From NCBI RefSeq assembly GCF_048564905.1, contig NC_133007.1:1798001-1862000 (forward strand): a stretch of 64,000 nucleotides of DNA. The letters run 5' to 3'. Numbering within the stretch: position 1 is the first letter of the stretch; the number at the start of each line of letters is the position of its first letter. The notes below the pieces were generated by a model. It saw only the letters and a program-made list of their open reading frames with translations. It did not search any database and was not told the DNA's origin. The stretch comes from Vicugna pacos (taxonomy: Eukaryota > Chordata > Mammalia > Artiodactyla > Camelidae). This document shows positions 36,991 to 48,824 of this stretch, piece by piece. Position numbers and translations under genes: made by a program.

Positions 36991-37751
36991 CAGCGATCCG
37001 CTCTGTATCATGAGAGAGAAGGTGGGGAACTGAGGAAGGGAGAATAATGTAGGAGGAGGGGAGGAGGGGAAAACTGGAGGGAGACAGATGGACAGGAAGA
37101 GCAGAGAGAAGGCAGGTATCTGGAGTTGGGAGGGGAGCTGCAGAGATGGGGAGAAACCTTTTTACCTCTGGGGCACCACAAAGGAGGCAGCAGTCCTGTC
37201 TATACACCTTTCTTTAACCCTTCAATGCCCACAGCTCATATTTTAAGTCCCTGGCCCAGCCCTCCAGCTAAGGTCTCTGCAGAAACCCTATGGGTATCTC
37301 ACCCGTTGCCCCCACAAGGAGCTGGGTTTACTGTTGCTCCGGGAACCAAGCACCCGCAGGTGTCGCTCAGAACTACCTTGGGAAGAGTACACATTCCTGT
37401 TTTACACGCTGGGAAACAGGGAGGCAGGATCTATGCCTTAGCTTCACTGTCCCAAGTGTTGGGCTGGCAGGGAGCGGGAGGTAAAATGTCAGAGCCCCAG
37501 AAGGAGCAGACTGCCTGAGTGTTGGTGCATAGTCCCCATCCCTCCTGAGTAAACCACACCCCAAATTTGGGGAATAATCAAGGGCTCACAGTAGGCCCCT
37601 GTGTGTGGGAGAGCTGCCCTCACTTCCAGTGCCCAGCTTGCTAGGTAGGTAGAAGTGTTACTGAGTCCAAATTCTTTCTCCTCAGTGCAGGACAGGCCAG
37701 TAAGTTGGGAGACCAGTTGTTGGGGCATGGAATAGATAGTTTCTGTAGACC
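36991..37751. other. DNA flanking the CpG island, no CHRAC1 seen
   Basis: Purine-rich at first, then ordinary unique DNA. A CHRAC1-type start (MADVVVGKDKGGEQRL) would be expected nearby if the human arrangement were kept; I find none on the plus strand. Confidence 0.45.
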
Positions 37752-38138
37752 TAGACGGCAAACTAATGTCCTGGGAAACCATCTCCCCAGGTCAGAATTC
37801 AGGCTCCTTTCCTATGTGCTTGGTTTTTGCAAATTTCTTTGTGTAGGAATTCCTTCTTGTTAGGATCCTTTGTTCTTGCATCTATCTGCCTGGGTCAGAT
37901 CCCTGTAAAACTCCAACAAAACAAACGTTATTTTCTATTCTGCAACTTGTTATCTTTATATGATTGGAAAAGTGTTAAATACCCTTAAAGATCAAAGCCT
38001 TCAGAATAGGCTCTCCTGTATATTTTAGGCTCTAGGCAACATTGTTTTACAAGCAAGATGAAGACTTGGAGACAGAGCAGAGGGTTTAAGTCAAAGGAAC
38101 AGATCTAATATGGAGTCAGATTTGTTCTTTTCTATTAC
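37752..38138 (-). mobile_element. ERV LTR fossil, same family, inverted and partial
   Basis: The reverse complement follows the LTR at 38,794-39,314 from its start through 'tggggagatggttt'-like text, but the 3' part of the LTR is absent. It is old, with no internal retroviral sequence attached. Confidence 0.72.
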
Positions 38139-38793
38139 CGTGGCAGAAGCCACTTGAGGATTTAAATCCTTTTAAGTTAAAAATAAGTAAAACTTTAAAT
38201 GAATTTACATACATTGGTGTGAATGTGCATAGCATATCTGGAAAAGCACACAAAGGATTGTAATCAGTGGCATCTCACGGGAGGCGTGTAAGAACAGAGG
38301 ATGAGGGAAAACTTCTTTCACTTGAGTATTTTTTGCTCTGTTTGAATTTTTTTAACCATATGCATATATTTCTTTTTCAGTTAAAATAAAAGTGTAATGG
38401 AGCAAAGGAATAACTAGCTCAGCAAATACAGCAGCCATGGACTCACTGAGTCATCACTTTTGATTTAAGCCAGGAAGCATTGATTGTCCCTCTCCTATAT
38501 GCCCAGTGCTGTTTTAAGGCTTCTTTTATATTTTTTTTTATAAAATAATAACAAGCTATCCCTCACCCCTGCCCAGAGCTGGTGGAAAACCAACTGAGTT
38601 TTTATTGAGTTATTTTCCAAGGAGTAGAGATGAGTTATAAACATAACACATATTCAGTGCAAAACAGGCGGAGTGCTTTTCCAGCAGGGCAGATAGCGAT
38701 GACCGGTTTTCAATAGAGGCACACAGAGTATGAGAGAGAATGCCTCCAGGACCCTACAGAAAGCTGCCAAAAGTGCCTTCTCCATGGCACTAC
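38139..38793. other. Spacer between inverted LTRs
   Basis: About 650 bp of AT-rich DNA. No retroviral gene sequence was recognised, so the flanking LTRs are not the two ends of one provirus, which would also be in the same orientation. Confidence 0.5.
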
Positions 38794-39314
38794 TGAAATA
38801 GGAAAGAACAAATCTAACTCCATATTAGATCTGTTCCTTTGACTTTAACACTGTACCCTGTTTCCTAGGCTTAGTCTTGTTGTTTCTGCACCTTTTGTGA
38901 AACAATGTTGCCTAGAGCCTGAAATATACAGGAGACACTATTCTCAAGGCTCTGACTTTGAAGGATATTAACACTTTTCCGTTCGTATAAAGGTAACAAG
39001 TTACAGAACAGAAAATAACATTTATTTGTTGGAGATTTACACGGATCTGACCCAGGTGAAGAGCTGAAAGAACAAAGGATTCTAACAACAAAGAATTCAC
39101 ACACCAAGTTTGCAATAACCAAGCATTCCCGCTTCCCCTTTTTAATATAAGAAGAGCCTGAATTCTGACTTGGGGTGATGGTTCTCCAGGACATTGGTCT
39201 ACCATCTTCTCAGCTGGCTTTACAAATTAAAGCCACTATTTCTTGCCCCAAAACCTGGTCTCCTGATGTGTTGGCCTGTAATGCACGAGTAGAACAAGCC
39301 TGGACTCGGAAACA
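38794..39314 (+). mobile_element. Solo ERV LTR fossil (ERV1-like), copy 2
   Basis: Aligns along its whole length with 1,418-1,954: 'tctgacttggggtgatggtt', 'ctccaggacattggtctacc', 'cctgatgtgttggcctgta' and the AACA end. No internal region follows, so it is a solo LTR of similar old age. Confidence 0.75.
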
Positions 39315-39463
39315 CAAACATACATTGAAAGTATGCATTTTGTATATTAAATGACCTGCTTCCACTCGTCTTCCTGACGTTTTCTTCTCTTGACCACTCC
39401 TACTATATTTATGAAAAACCTGTCATGTGGACACATTTCCATCTCTAGCCACTACCCTTCCAG

Positions 39464-39586
39464 GTAAGAACTGATGCCAAGAAGGCAATGGAAGTTGCTA
39501 GAAGGTATTACCTGGCCAAAAAAGAGCAGAAATGGGTTCTAGCTGATATTCAGAAGCAGGCCGGGGCACCTGACAAGATGTCATAA
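39464..39586 (+). other. Exon-like open stretch, unidentified
   Basis: A good acceptor (pyrimidine-rich 'cactacccttccag', ending at 39,463) is followed by 40 open codons and a stop: VRTDAKKAMEVARRYY, LAKKEQKWVLADIQ, KQAGAPDKMS. The composition is protein-like (charged, amphipathic) and unlike the surrounding AT-rich repeats. It could be the terminal coding exon of a small gene or a retrocopy fragment. I do not recognise the family, and no donor partner or poly(A) tail is evident. The neighbours are a solo LTR just upstream and unique DNA downstream. Confidence 0.3.
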
Positions 39587-40029
39587 GTACGGATAGACAG
39601 CTGGGCACCAAAGGAGAAGCTTCTAAACTTCCATGAGAGACTTGTTGGATAGGAAGGAAAAGTCCCAGACTATAGCTCTGATCCCACCACGAGCTTCCTG
39701 GGCGAGGCTGGGCAAGTCATTTAAATTCTCTAGGCCCGTGCTGTTCAACATGGGAGCCATGAGCCACATGCAGGATTATGATGTTATTCTGTAGCCAGAC
39801 AGAATTATAAATAAACATTTTATTGCAAAGGGTCAGAAGGTATAATATTTAAAAACATTTTTGGTTATCTTGCCCTAACAAGTTATTTTTGTATGTCTTG
39901 CTTTCGGTGGTTTGTAATGCCTGCGACTAATGTTTCCCTTACAGTGAGGTATTTTGAAATTATAAGTTACTTGACACAGTACCCTCATATCACAGTTGAA
40001 AACAACTGATCCACATAAGCAAGATGGTC

Positions 40030-40260
40030 TGACTTAGTAGTTATGAGCAGGGACTCTGGGGCCAGCCTGCATAAGTATTAATTCTCACTCTCCCTCCAGG
40101 GAGTTCTGTGTGAATCTTGGACAAATTATTGTTGTTGTTGTTGTTGTTGCCATTGTTATTATTTGTGCCTCTTTTTCCTTACCTTGCAAATAGCTAGGAA
40201 TATGTAGACTTTATCCCCTACTGTGTTGGCAGGATTAAATGAGTAAACATCTGGGCTGCC
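40030..40260 (+). repeat. MIR SINE with (TTG)n expansion
   Basis: 'gagcagggactctggggcca', 'gcctgcataagtattaattc', 'gtgtgaatcttggacaaatt', then a (TTG)n run at 40,130-40,149 and 'caggattaaatgagtaaaca'. A microsatellite has grown inside the MIR. Confidence 0.75.
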
Positions 40261-40330
40261 CACTTCCCTGGGTTTCAGCGTTCTCCAGTCAATCAGTGCC
40301 AAACTCAGTGTTATCCTCCACTGTCTTCAT

Positions 40331-40678
40331 CAGTCTGGGATGCTGTAACAAATTACCGTGGGTCGGGTGGCTTAAACAAACAGCATATTCCTTACTGTTT
40401 GGAGGCTGAGGCTTTCAAGGTCAATGTATCTGGGAGAGGATTGCCAGCTCGAAGATGGCTGTCTTCCCACTATCTTCATGGGCCAGAGAGCAGAGAGAAG
40501 CAAGCACTCTGGGGCCCTGTATAAAAACACTAATACCATTCATGAGGGCTCTACACTAATGACCTCATTTTATCCTACTAATCACCTCCCAGAGGCCCCG
40601 CCTCCCAATACCATCACCCTGGGAGATGGGGTTTCGACATATGGATTTTGAGGGGATGCAAACATTCAGTCCACACAT
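40331..40678 (-). mobile_element. MLT1 LTR fossil (ERVL-MaLR)
   Basis: The reverse complement of MLT1: 'gctgtaacaaattaccgtgg', 'gatggctgtcttcccactat', 'taatgacctcattttatcct' and 'cgacatatggattttgaggg'. A solo LTR of an ancient family shared by placental mammals. Confidence 0.88.
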
Positions 40679-41000
40679 CGGCTAACTCTCCCCAACATGC
40701 AGTCATCAAACCTGTAGTTAATTTCAAAATAATGTTTATATCTCTCTGCCCATTACCATTCCTACATCCACTAACACTGAAGCCCTGTTACATTTTATTC
40801 CTTATTTTTCTGGTAGAGATTTAATTGATTCCTCTAACTCCAAGGCTCCGCTCGCTCCAGTCTGCTTGACAGCCCTGCCAGGTAGGTCTTCCTTAAAACA
40901 CCTTCCCACTTCACCTGGTTGTTTTTTAGCGGTAAATGTCAGAATTCTATCCACACCCCATCCTAGACCTTTAATCCCTTACACTACCGCTCACTATGTT

Positions 41001-41755
41001 ATTTTCCTATTACCACTGTAACAAATTTCCATAAGCTTAATAGCTTAAACTAGCACAGAATTATCAGCTTATGGCTGTGGAGGTCAGAGATGCAACACAG
41101 TTCTCCTTGGGCTAAATTCAAGGTACCAGCAGGGTTCCTTCCTTCTAGAGGGTCTAGAAGAGAATGTTTCCTTTTTTTTTTCCCCAGTTTACAGAGGTCA
41201 CCCACCTTCCATAGCTTGTGCCCCTCAACTTCCTCCATTTTCATGGTCAGCAGCCTTTCTGAACATTGCTCCATGGCTACACTTCCCTCTGATTTTAAAC
41301 TCAGCTGGGAAATATACTCCATTTTAAGGAACCCTGTGATTACATTCGGCCCACCTGGACAATCCAGGCTACTCACCCTATTGTCTTATCTCAGGATCCC
41401 CTTGTCTCGTCCCACTCAGGCAGTATGTATGTGGCCGTGACATTCACCTTGTGTAACATTTCCTCTCACGAGCAATTTATGGTTCAAGGCACTTATAAGT
41501 GACTGTTTTTCTTCCTTATCTTTCTACATTCAGTATGTCTGGTGAGATTATATGAATCCTTTTTATTTGTGCCCCTGCACTAATCTTTAATAATGTACTA
41601 TGGATTTAAAAGGCTAACTAATAGACAATTTAGGAAACAGAAATCCTCTAAGATTTTTGTTCTAAAATATCTGTCATCCCTTTTGCCATGTACAGTAATA
41701 TGTCACAGGTGGCTATCCTGTGGCCGGGGAGGGACATGATTCTGCCATCACACTC
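41001..41755 (-). mobile_element. MLT1 LTR fossil split by an insertion
   Basis: A second inverted MLT1 LTR in two parts. The piece at 41,001-41,395 has 'tccttgggctaaattcaagg' and 'cctgtgattacattcggccc'. The piece at 41,672-41,755 has 'cccttttgccatgtacagta'. The roughly 275 bases between them are not MLT1 and look like a later insertion whose family I could not assign. Ancient. Confidence 0.8.
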
Positions 41756-43424
41756 CCCTCATTCTCACCAATGTGCTGATCACCTAACCAAGGATCTATG
41801 CTCCCCGCTTCACTCAATTCCTCCTCCTTTCCACTGACTATCCTGTTCCTACTGCTTCCTTCATTCACCACATCAGGATTTCATGACCACATTCTTCTCT
41901 AAATGAAATGGGTATCTTGCATCTAATGTCTGACAGCTGTTCTTATTGTATATGCACACACTGACCTACACATAACCCCGTCCACCTCTTTATTTTCCTA
42001 GAATCTTCCAGAGAAATCAGTTCCATGATGATAATGATGATACTGACAATGACGACAGGGGCTCTCAAGGATTTGATAAAGAGGGAATCAATAAAGGGAG
42101 GGAATCATTGCAAAGTTACCCCAGAAACAGGCTTAAAAGTAAATAACTGCTATAGTGTTTAATGAAATTGACTAATATTTAACTATTTTTAAAACTTGAT
42201 ATCAATGAATTTAAAATTTTAACAGGAATTTTCGTTCATCACTAACCAAGATTCAACTCTAGGACCAAAATCTGAGGATTTCTGTCTTCTAAAAAATTGT
42301 CCACTAGCCTTTTAAACACATGATCCTTTTAAAAAGCTTAGTACTGTGCTGAAAATAAGCAGGATTCATATAATCTCACGAAACACAATGAATGTGGAAA
42401 GACTAAGGAAGAAAAAAAAGCCATTCTTAAAGTCTTGAACTTTACGTTGCTCACAGGAGAAAATGTTAGCCAAGGTGAGTGTCACATCAACATGACCACT
42501 AAGTGGGATGGGGAAGCTGATCTGCCTTATCAGACATTTATGCTGATTTGTTAGATGCCAAACAGTTTCCTCATTGGATTTGCTTCTAATAAGTATGGAA
42601 GAATTTAGGTTCTACCAAAAGCAGACTAAACATTTTCCCCTGCTGTCAGGTCTCTGGACTGAATGTCCCCACAAGAAGGACATGATTATCTTTCATAGGG
42701 AAGTCTTCCTGAGAAGCAACAGGCTTTTCCAAGGCAGAAATGTAGGGCCCCCCATGGAGGGCTGGAGGAGGGCTAGAGGGGACACAGGAAAAACAGCAGG
42801 AGTGAGTTCAGATACTGCTGCTCAGGTCGCCAAAGACAGCGTTACTATCTCTAAGGATATGACATTCTCCCAAAAGTTCTATGAGTGAAGGAGCCTGTGA
42901 ACACTAAGCAGGTTGTTAAGACACAGCAGCACATAATTTGCGTGACAACACAATTAGAGTATGATTTGATATTTGTAAAATAATTAGCCCATTGTTCTTT
43001 GAAACTGCAGCAGTTGCAATAGAAATAAAAAAGACTGAGCCGTCTTGGTGACAACAATCAATAAACAATTCTAAATCTGTAGGATTCCTTGACAATATGC
43101 AAGCAATGAGCTAGATGTGTGCTGCAGATACCTCTTGCTGCAGGGCTCACTCCTGCAAAGCATAGAATTAATTTCTCAGCAGACAGAGGGAACCAAGTCA
43201 AGATTCCTAATCTTTTGAGATTTACTATCTGGCTGGAAAGATCAGAGAAGTACATACAGCCAAATGTGAATAAAGGTAATCAAATAATATCAAATGTGAT
43301 TGGAGCACAGACGAAAGAGAAATTCCTTTCATCTGGGATCTAGAGAGACTTCTTCAGAAAATGTGGCTTTGGAGATGGCCAAAGACATGTGTGGAATTTT
43401 GGCAGAACAGGATGTAAGGTATTT
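41756..43424. other. Unique DNA, nothing clear
   Basis: No exon, RNA gene or repeat I can name. The plus-strand frame at 42,574-42,888 (104 codons) has no recognised family or splice context. Confidence 0.4.
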
Positions 43425-46235
43425 AAAAACTGATTCCAAAATTCATATAAAAATTCAAAGGATTGGGAAAACTGGACAGCAGCATTTAAAACAATGAAGC
43501 TAGAACACACCCTTACACCATATACAAAAATCAACTCAAAATGGATTAAAGACTTAAACATAAGACAAGATACAATAAACCTCCTAGAGGAAAACATAGG
43601 CAAAACATTATCTGACATACATTTCAAAAATTTTCTCCTAGAAGAAGTAAAAGCAAGAATAAACAAATGGGACCTAATGAAACTTACAATCTTCTGCAGA
43701 GCAAAGGAATCCAGGAATAAAACAAGAAGAAAACCTACGAAATGGGAGAAAATTTTTGCAAGTGAAACTGACAAAGGCTTGATCTCCAAACTATATAAGC
43801 AGCTCATACGACTCAATAAGTAAAAAATAAACAACCCAATCCAAAAATGGGCAGAAGACCTAAACAAGCAACTCTCCAACGAAGACATACAAATGATCAA
43901 AAGGCACATGAAAAAATGTTCAATATCACTAATTATCAGAGAAATGCAAATCAAAACTACAATGAGGTATCACCTCACACCAGTCAGAATGGCCGTCATT
44001 CAAAAATCCAAAAATGACAAATGGTGGAGAGGCTGTGGAGAAAGGGGAACCCTCCTACACTGCTGGTGGGAATGCAGTTTGGTGCAGCCACTATGGAGAA
44101 CAGTGTGGAGGTTTCTCAAAAGACTAGGAATAGACTTATCATATGACCCAGGAATCCCACTCCTGGGATTGAACCCAGAAGGAAATCTGCTTCAGGATGA
44201 CACATGCACCCCAATGTTCATAGCAGCACTATTTACAATAGCCAAAACATGGAAACAACCTAAATGTCCATCAACAGGTGACTGGATAAAGAAGAGGTGG
44301 TATATTTATACAATGGAATACTACTCAGCCATAAAAACCGACAACATAATGCCATTTGCAGCAACATGGATGATCCTAGAGAATGTCATTCTAAGTGAAG
44401 TAAGCCAGAAAGAGAAAGAAAAATACCAAATGAGATCGCTCATATGTGGAATCTAAAAAACAAAAACAAACAAAAACAAAGCATAAATACAGGACAGAAA
44501 TAGACTCATGGACAGAGAATACAGACTTGTGGTTACCGGGGGGGGGGTAGAGGGTGGGAAGGGATAGACTGGGATTTCAAAATTGTAGAATAGATAAGCA
44601 AGATTACACTGTATAGCACAGGGAAATATACACAAAATATTATGATAAATCACAGAGAAAAAAATGTAAAAAAAAAAGTGAAACACTTCTACACATGGAA
44701 AAAAAAAGAAAATTCAAAGGATCCCAAATATTCAAAACAACTTTGAATAAGAAAAACAAAGCTGGAAGACTTGCACTATCTGATTTTCAGACACTTTTTT
44801 ATAAAGCTACAGTAATCAGAAAGTATGGTGTTGGTGTAAAACAGGAAAATAGAATAATGGAACACAATAGAATGTTCAGAACTAAACCAAAACTTATATA
44901 GACAATTGATTCTCAAAAAGCATGCAGTGGAGAAAGGATCTTTTCAACATGTAGTGCTGGAACAATTAGATAGTGATACGCAAAAAATAGAAATGAACTT
45001 TTATCCACACCTCACAAAATATACAATATTTAACTTAAAATGGATCATCGATCTTAATAGGAAATCTAAAACTATAAAACAGAGACGAGGAAAAGCATAG
45101 GCTGAAGCTTTATGACCTTGGGTTTGGCAAATATTTCTTTGTTATGACACCAAAAGTATAATGTATTTTAAAAAGTAACTGGTAGAGTGAACTTTATCAA
45201 CATGAAGTCTCTTCAAAGCTCTTCTAAACACTGCTAAGCAAATGAAAAGACAAGCCATAGACAGAAGCTATTTGCAGATCATATATCTGATAAAGGTCTC
45301 TCTTTGTATCTGATCCAGAATAAAGAGGTCTCAAAATTCAATAATAATGCAAACACCTGAATGAATGAATGAGGCCAGAAAACACACTTCAGTAAAGATA
45401 TCCAGATGGATAATAAGCAGATGAAAAGATGCTAATTAAAGATGTCATTAGTCATTAGATAAATGCTTTTAAAAACCACAGTGAGATACTAGTTCACATA
45501 CATACAAGAATGAATACGATTAGAAAGACCAACCTTACAAAGTGCTGACAAGGAAGTAGAGCAACCAGAACTGATACACACCACGAGGAATTTATAATAG
45601 TACAACCATTTTGGAAAAGTCCTTAACACTTTCTTTAAGAAATTTAAACACCTATCTACCATATAACCCAGAAATTCCTCATCTGGTGCTTTAGAAAAGA
45701 AAAGCATATGTCCATACAAAGACTTGTAACCAAATATTCACTGCAAATTTATTTATAATAGCTCAAGTTGTAAATAACCCATGCATCCATCAAGAAGTAA
45801 ACGCAGAAAGAAATGATGGTCTATCCAAACACTGCTCACAATAAACTATTCAGTAAAACTCAGCACTAAACAATACTCTGCTATAAGACAAATAAGCTAT
45901 TAATACAGCAACACAGATGACTCTCAAAATAATTACACTGAATGAAGGAAGTCAGACAACATAGAGTAGATACTGCATGAATCCATTCATATAAGGATCT
46001 TGAAAATGCAAACCAATATCTTGTGATAGAAAGCAGATCAATGGTTTCCAGGGGAAGAGATGGGGAGGGAGGGAGGGACAACAAAAGGCAGGAGAGAAGC
46101 TTTGGGGTGATGGGTATGTTCACTGTCTTGAGTGTGGTCATGGTTTCTTGGGGATATACTTACATCAAAACGTATTAAGCTGTACACTTCAAACGTGTGA
46201 AAATTATTTTGCCAAGTATACCTCAAATCTGTTTT
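43425..46235 (+). mobile_element. Old L1 interrupted by a younger L1
   Basis: Two pieces of one ancient L1: 43,425-43,463 and 44,709-46,235. ORF2-like text runs straight across the inserted element ('ccaaaattcatataaaaatt' before it, 'cccaaatattcaaaacaact' after). The 3' UTR end has 'gtacacttcaaacgtgtgaa' and 'aagtatacctcaaatctg'. ORF2 has many stops; the remnants at 44,906-45,100 still read like the ORF2 C-terminal third. Confidence 0.85.
43464..44708 (+). mobile_element. Young 5'-truncated L1 (ORF2 C-term and 3' UTR)
   Basis: Flanked by identical 14-bp target duplications at 43,450-43,463 and 44,709-44,722. It begins within ORF2: [20 protein letters not shown], then after a stop near 43,821 and a frame change a 187-codon open stretch (43,893-44,456) with [37 protein letters not shown] and [10 protein letters not shown], ending LICGI as L1 ORF2 does. 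The 3' UTR has a G run at 44,540 and 'tatagcacagggaaatatac', then an A-rich tail. It is 5'-truncated, so it cannot move on its own. Far less decayed than the L1 it sits in. Confidence 0.95.
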
Positions 46236-46904
46236 ATGAAAAAAGGCACTTTAGTCCTGATCCACCTCAGCGCCTTATTGGAGTGACATGATCAGTCCCT
46301 CACGCTGTCTGCCTAACGGGAAGGTAGAAAACCTCTCACGGAAGATAACATATGCATTTTTCATTTGCAATGTCTACCATGTAATAAAGAATTTCTTGAC
46401 ATGCAACATGTCCAGACTGTATGACAGATAATATGAGTATAAGAAGCATTAGACAAAGGATGCAAACCCCCAGGTGATGTAGGAATCAGAGTTACCAATA
46501 AAGGCTATAAAATACTTTTAATATATTCAAGAAAATAAGGAAATGTTGGGAGAATAGATAACAGGGTAAAGACTTTCACCAGGGAAATATACTGGAATGT
46601 ATTTTTAAGAAAAATCAAACAGATACTCTAGAACTGAAGCTTTCAGCTCTGGAAACAAGTAAACAGAGCTAATTAGGATCCCTTTTAAGAAAACTTTCAG
46701 TAATGCCGGGTAAAATACAACAACAAAGTAACACAGAGCTAACTATGGAGAGAGAAGTTCTCAGGTGACAATACAAAGAGGACACTTAAAGCCCAGAGTG
46801 GTCACCTTGTGAGCTGATGCCACTGAACCCTGGAGGGAAGTGGTTTTCATCTGCACATAAATAGGGATACAATGTCCATTTAGGAAAAAGGGTCCATACC
46901 AGAT
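46236..46904. other. AT-rich DNA, possibly more old LINE
   Basis: Text such as 'accaataaaggctataaaat' and 'tctagaactgaagctttc' hints at decayed L1, but it cannot be placed firmly. No gene was seen. Confidence 0.35.
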
Positions 46905-47209
46905 GTAGAAGACTCTTCCTCTATATCTATATAGTCAGAGACAGAGATGTAAAGTGGCAGCAGAGGTCACAGTGACACAGGGCCCTGGGCCAAGGAGTGT
47001 GAGCACCTCTGCAAGCTGGGAAAGGTAGGAAGACGAATCTCTCCCTAGAGCCTCGGTGTGGAACGTAGCCTTGGCCACACGTTGGTTTTAGCCCAGTGAC
47101 ATTGACTTTGCACTTCTGCACCCTAGAACAGTGAGAAGATGAATGTGTATTGCTTTAAGCCACTGAGTCTGTGATCCTTTGTTACAACAGCAATAGGAAA
47201 GGAACTCAG
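46905..47209 (+). mobile_element. MLT1 LTR fossil, 3' part
   Basis: 'ccaaggagtgtgagcacctc', 'gttttagcccagtgacattg', 'tgctttaagccactgagtct' and 'gttacaacagcaatagga' is the 3' part of a MaLR MLT1 LTR in the plus direction. Ancient; no internal sequence. Confidence 0.82.
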
Positions 47210-48824
47210 GAACCAACATGAACATGAACCGCAGGCTGCCTGCTGTGCTGGCAGGAAGTCCTTTGACTCTGATCCTGGGGGAGTGTCCTGTCTTCTGGCA
47301 GCATCCACAAACTACCTCATGCTAACTTGGCAGCTTGCAGAGGGTTAAATCTTAACCCTGCAGAGTTCTTGATATTTAGTTAATAAAAATGATGCTGTCA
47401 TCATGGGTATTTTTCCATCTTTTAAATACCCTTCAGTCTTCTAATAAAGCTACTTCTAATTAAGAGACCGTGTAAATAGTTTTCAATCTTCATAATAAAT
47501 AACTGTGATTTTATTTGGTTACTTAAATTATGAATAATAATATTCACATTTGTAAAAGTTATTAAAATCAACATTGTTTAATGAAAATATCATTTCTTTT
47601 TGCACGAACATATATTAACTACAAGAAATGTTCCATGCTTTGTTCTACGATTTACTGTTAGAGCCTTAAAGAATAATATTTTCCTCAAAAGATATTACGG
47701 CGAAGGGATTTCTTTTGGTGGAACAGTTCCGGCATCAAATCTGGTGCATGGCTCAGGCCACTGGGAACATAGAGATGATAGAAATTAGGAGGCATTGTAA
47801 GCACAGAATCATTTTTAAAGGAATTAAAAAAACTGGATGTGTGAAAACAAAGAATCAGAGAATATCCTGGTGAAATAAATGTATTTATCAGCTTAAGCAA
47901 GACACGGGGTGAATAAATCTAAAATGAAAAAATCGCCCACAGATTAGCAGTGAGCCATGCATGCAGTGTGAATGATCAAAACCAAGTTGTTTCCAAACCA
48001 GTGTGCAGGCTTGATGCCTTCATGAATCAAATCTGTGTGGCACCAGGCCACCTCGAATACATGTTGATGAGGTATACATAAGCCCTTCACCCTCCCAAAT
48101 CAAAGCCCACACACGAGCCACAAGACCATCACCTACACATCTGCAAAACACACAGCATGGTGAATAGCACTTTTCTTGTTCAGTAGCTGGTGGCAGGGAA
48201 CTGTGAGCAGACAGAGATACAGGGACACAGAGGCACCTCCCCTCACTCAGCTGATAAACTTCCTTGCATTCCTGGGGACAGGATTGTCATAAAATGCACC
48301 ATGGATTGATCCTCCTCCTAGGAAAGGAACCGTAGGGCTGTCCTTAGGTGTGAGCAAGGGTGGGTGGAGGATCTCAGAAGAGTTGTTTCAGCACAACCAA
48401 TAGAATTGTAGGCCACCGTGACCATGAAAGACAAGTCCCCTGCCATCCCGGTAGGCACTTGGGCTCCTGACAAAAGCTGGGCTCAGTAAAGGGTTGAGTA
48501 GAAGGCACAGACCTGAGGGATGCCCTAGCAGTAGGCAGGAGGTAGGGCCTGGTTTATCCTGCTCTGGGTGTATCCCAGCCTCATCCGAATACGAAATCAG
48601 AAATTTGCAAAACAGCAGAGCTGGGGTGTATCATCTACTCTAGACTCCTCACTTTACAGTTAAAATGGTAACAACCCTGACAGGCAAAGCAACGTGCTAA
48701 ATGCAGAGCGTGGAAGTGGCAGCGCCAGATGTAACGCAGCGTGCAACCCCCGTTCAAGGCCACTGACACTGAGGACGGGGCCAAGGTTTCCAACGAGGAG
48801 AATAAGACAGTGTAAATACTTTGT
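47210..48824. other. Unique DNA, nothing clear
   Basis: No exon, RNA gene or clear repeat was recognised, except a decayed MIR-like patch near 48,610-48,700 next to the terminal exon. Confidence 0.4.

Noticed and set aside
36186-37207. Long minus-strand open frames (227 and 282 codons) over the CpG island
   Set aside because: High GC removes stops. The translations are Pro/Ala/Gly/Arg-rich with no family resemblance, and the donor at 36,218 sits inside the frame.
37752-39314. One provirus bounded by the two LTRs
   Set aside because: The LTRs are in opposite orientation and only 650 bp apart, with no retroviral genes between them.
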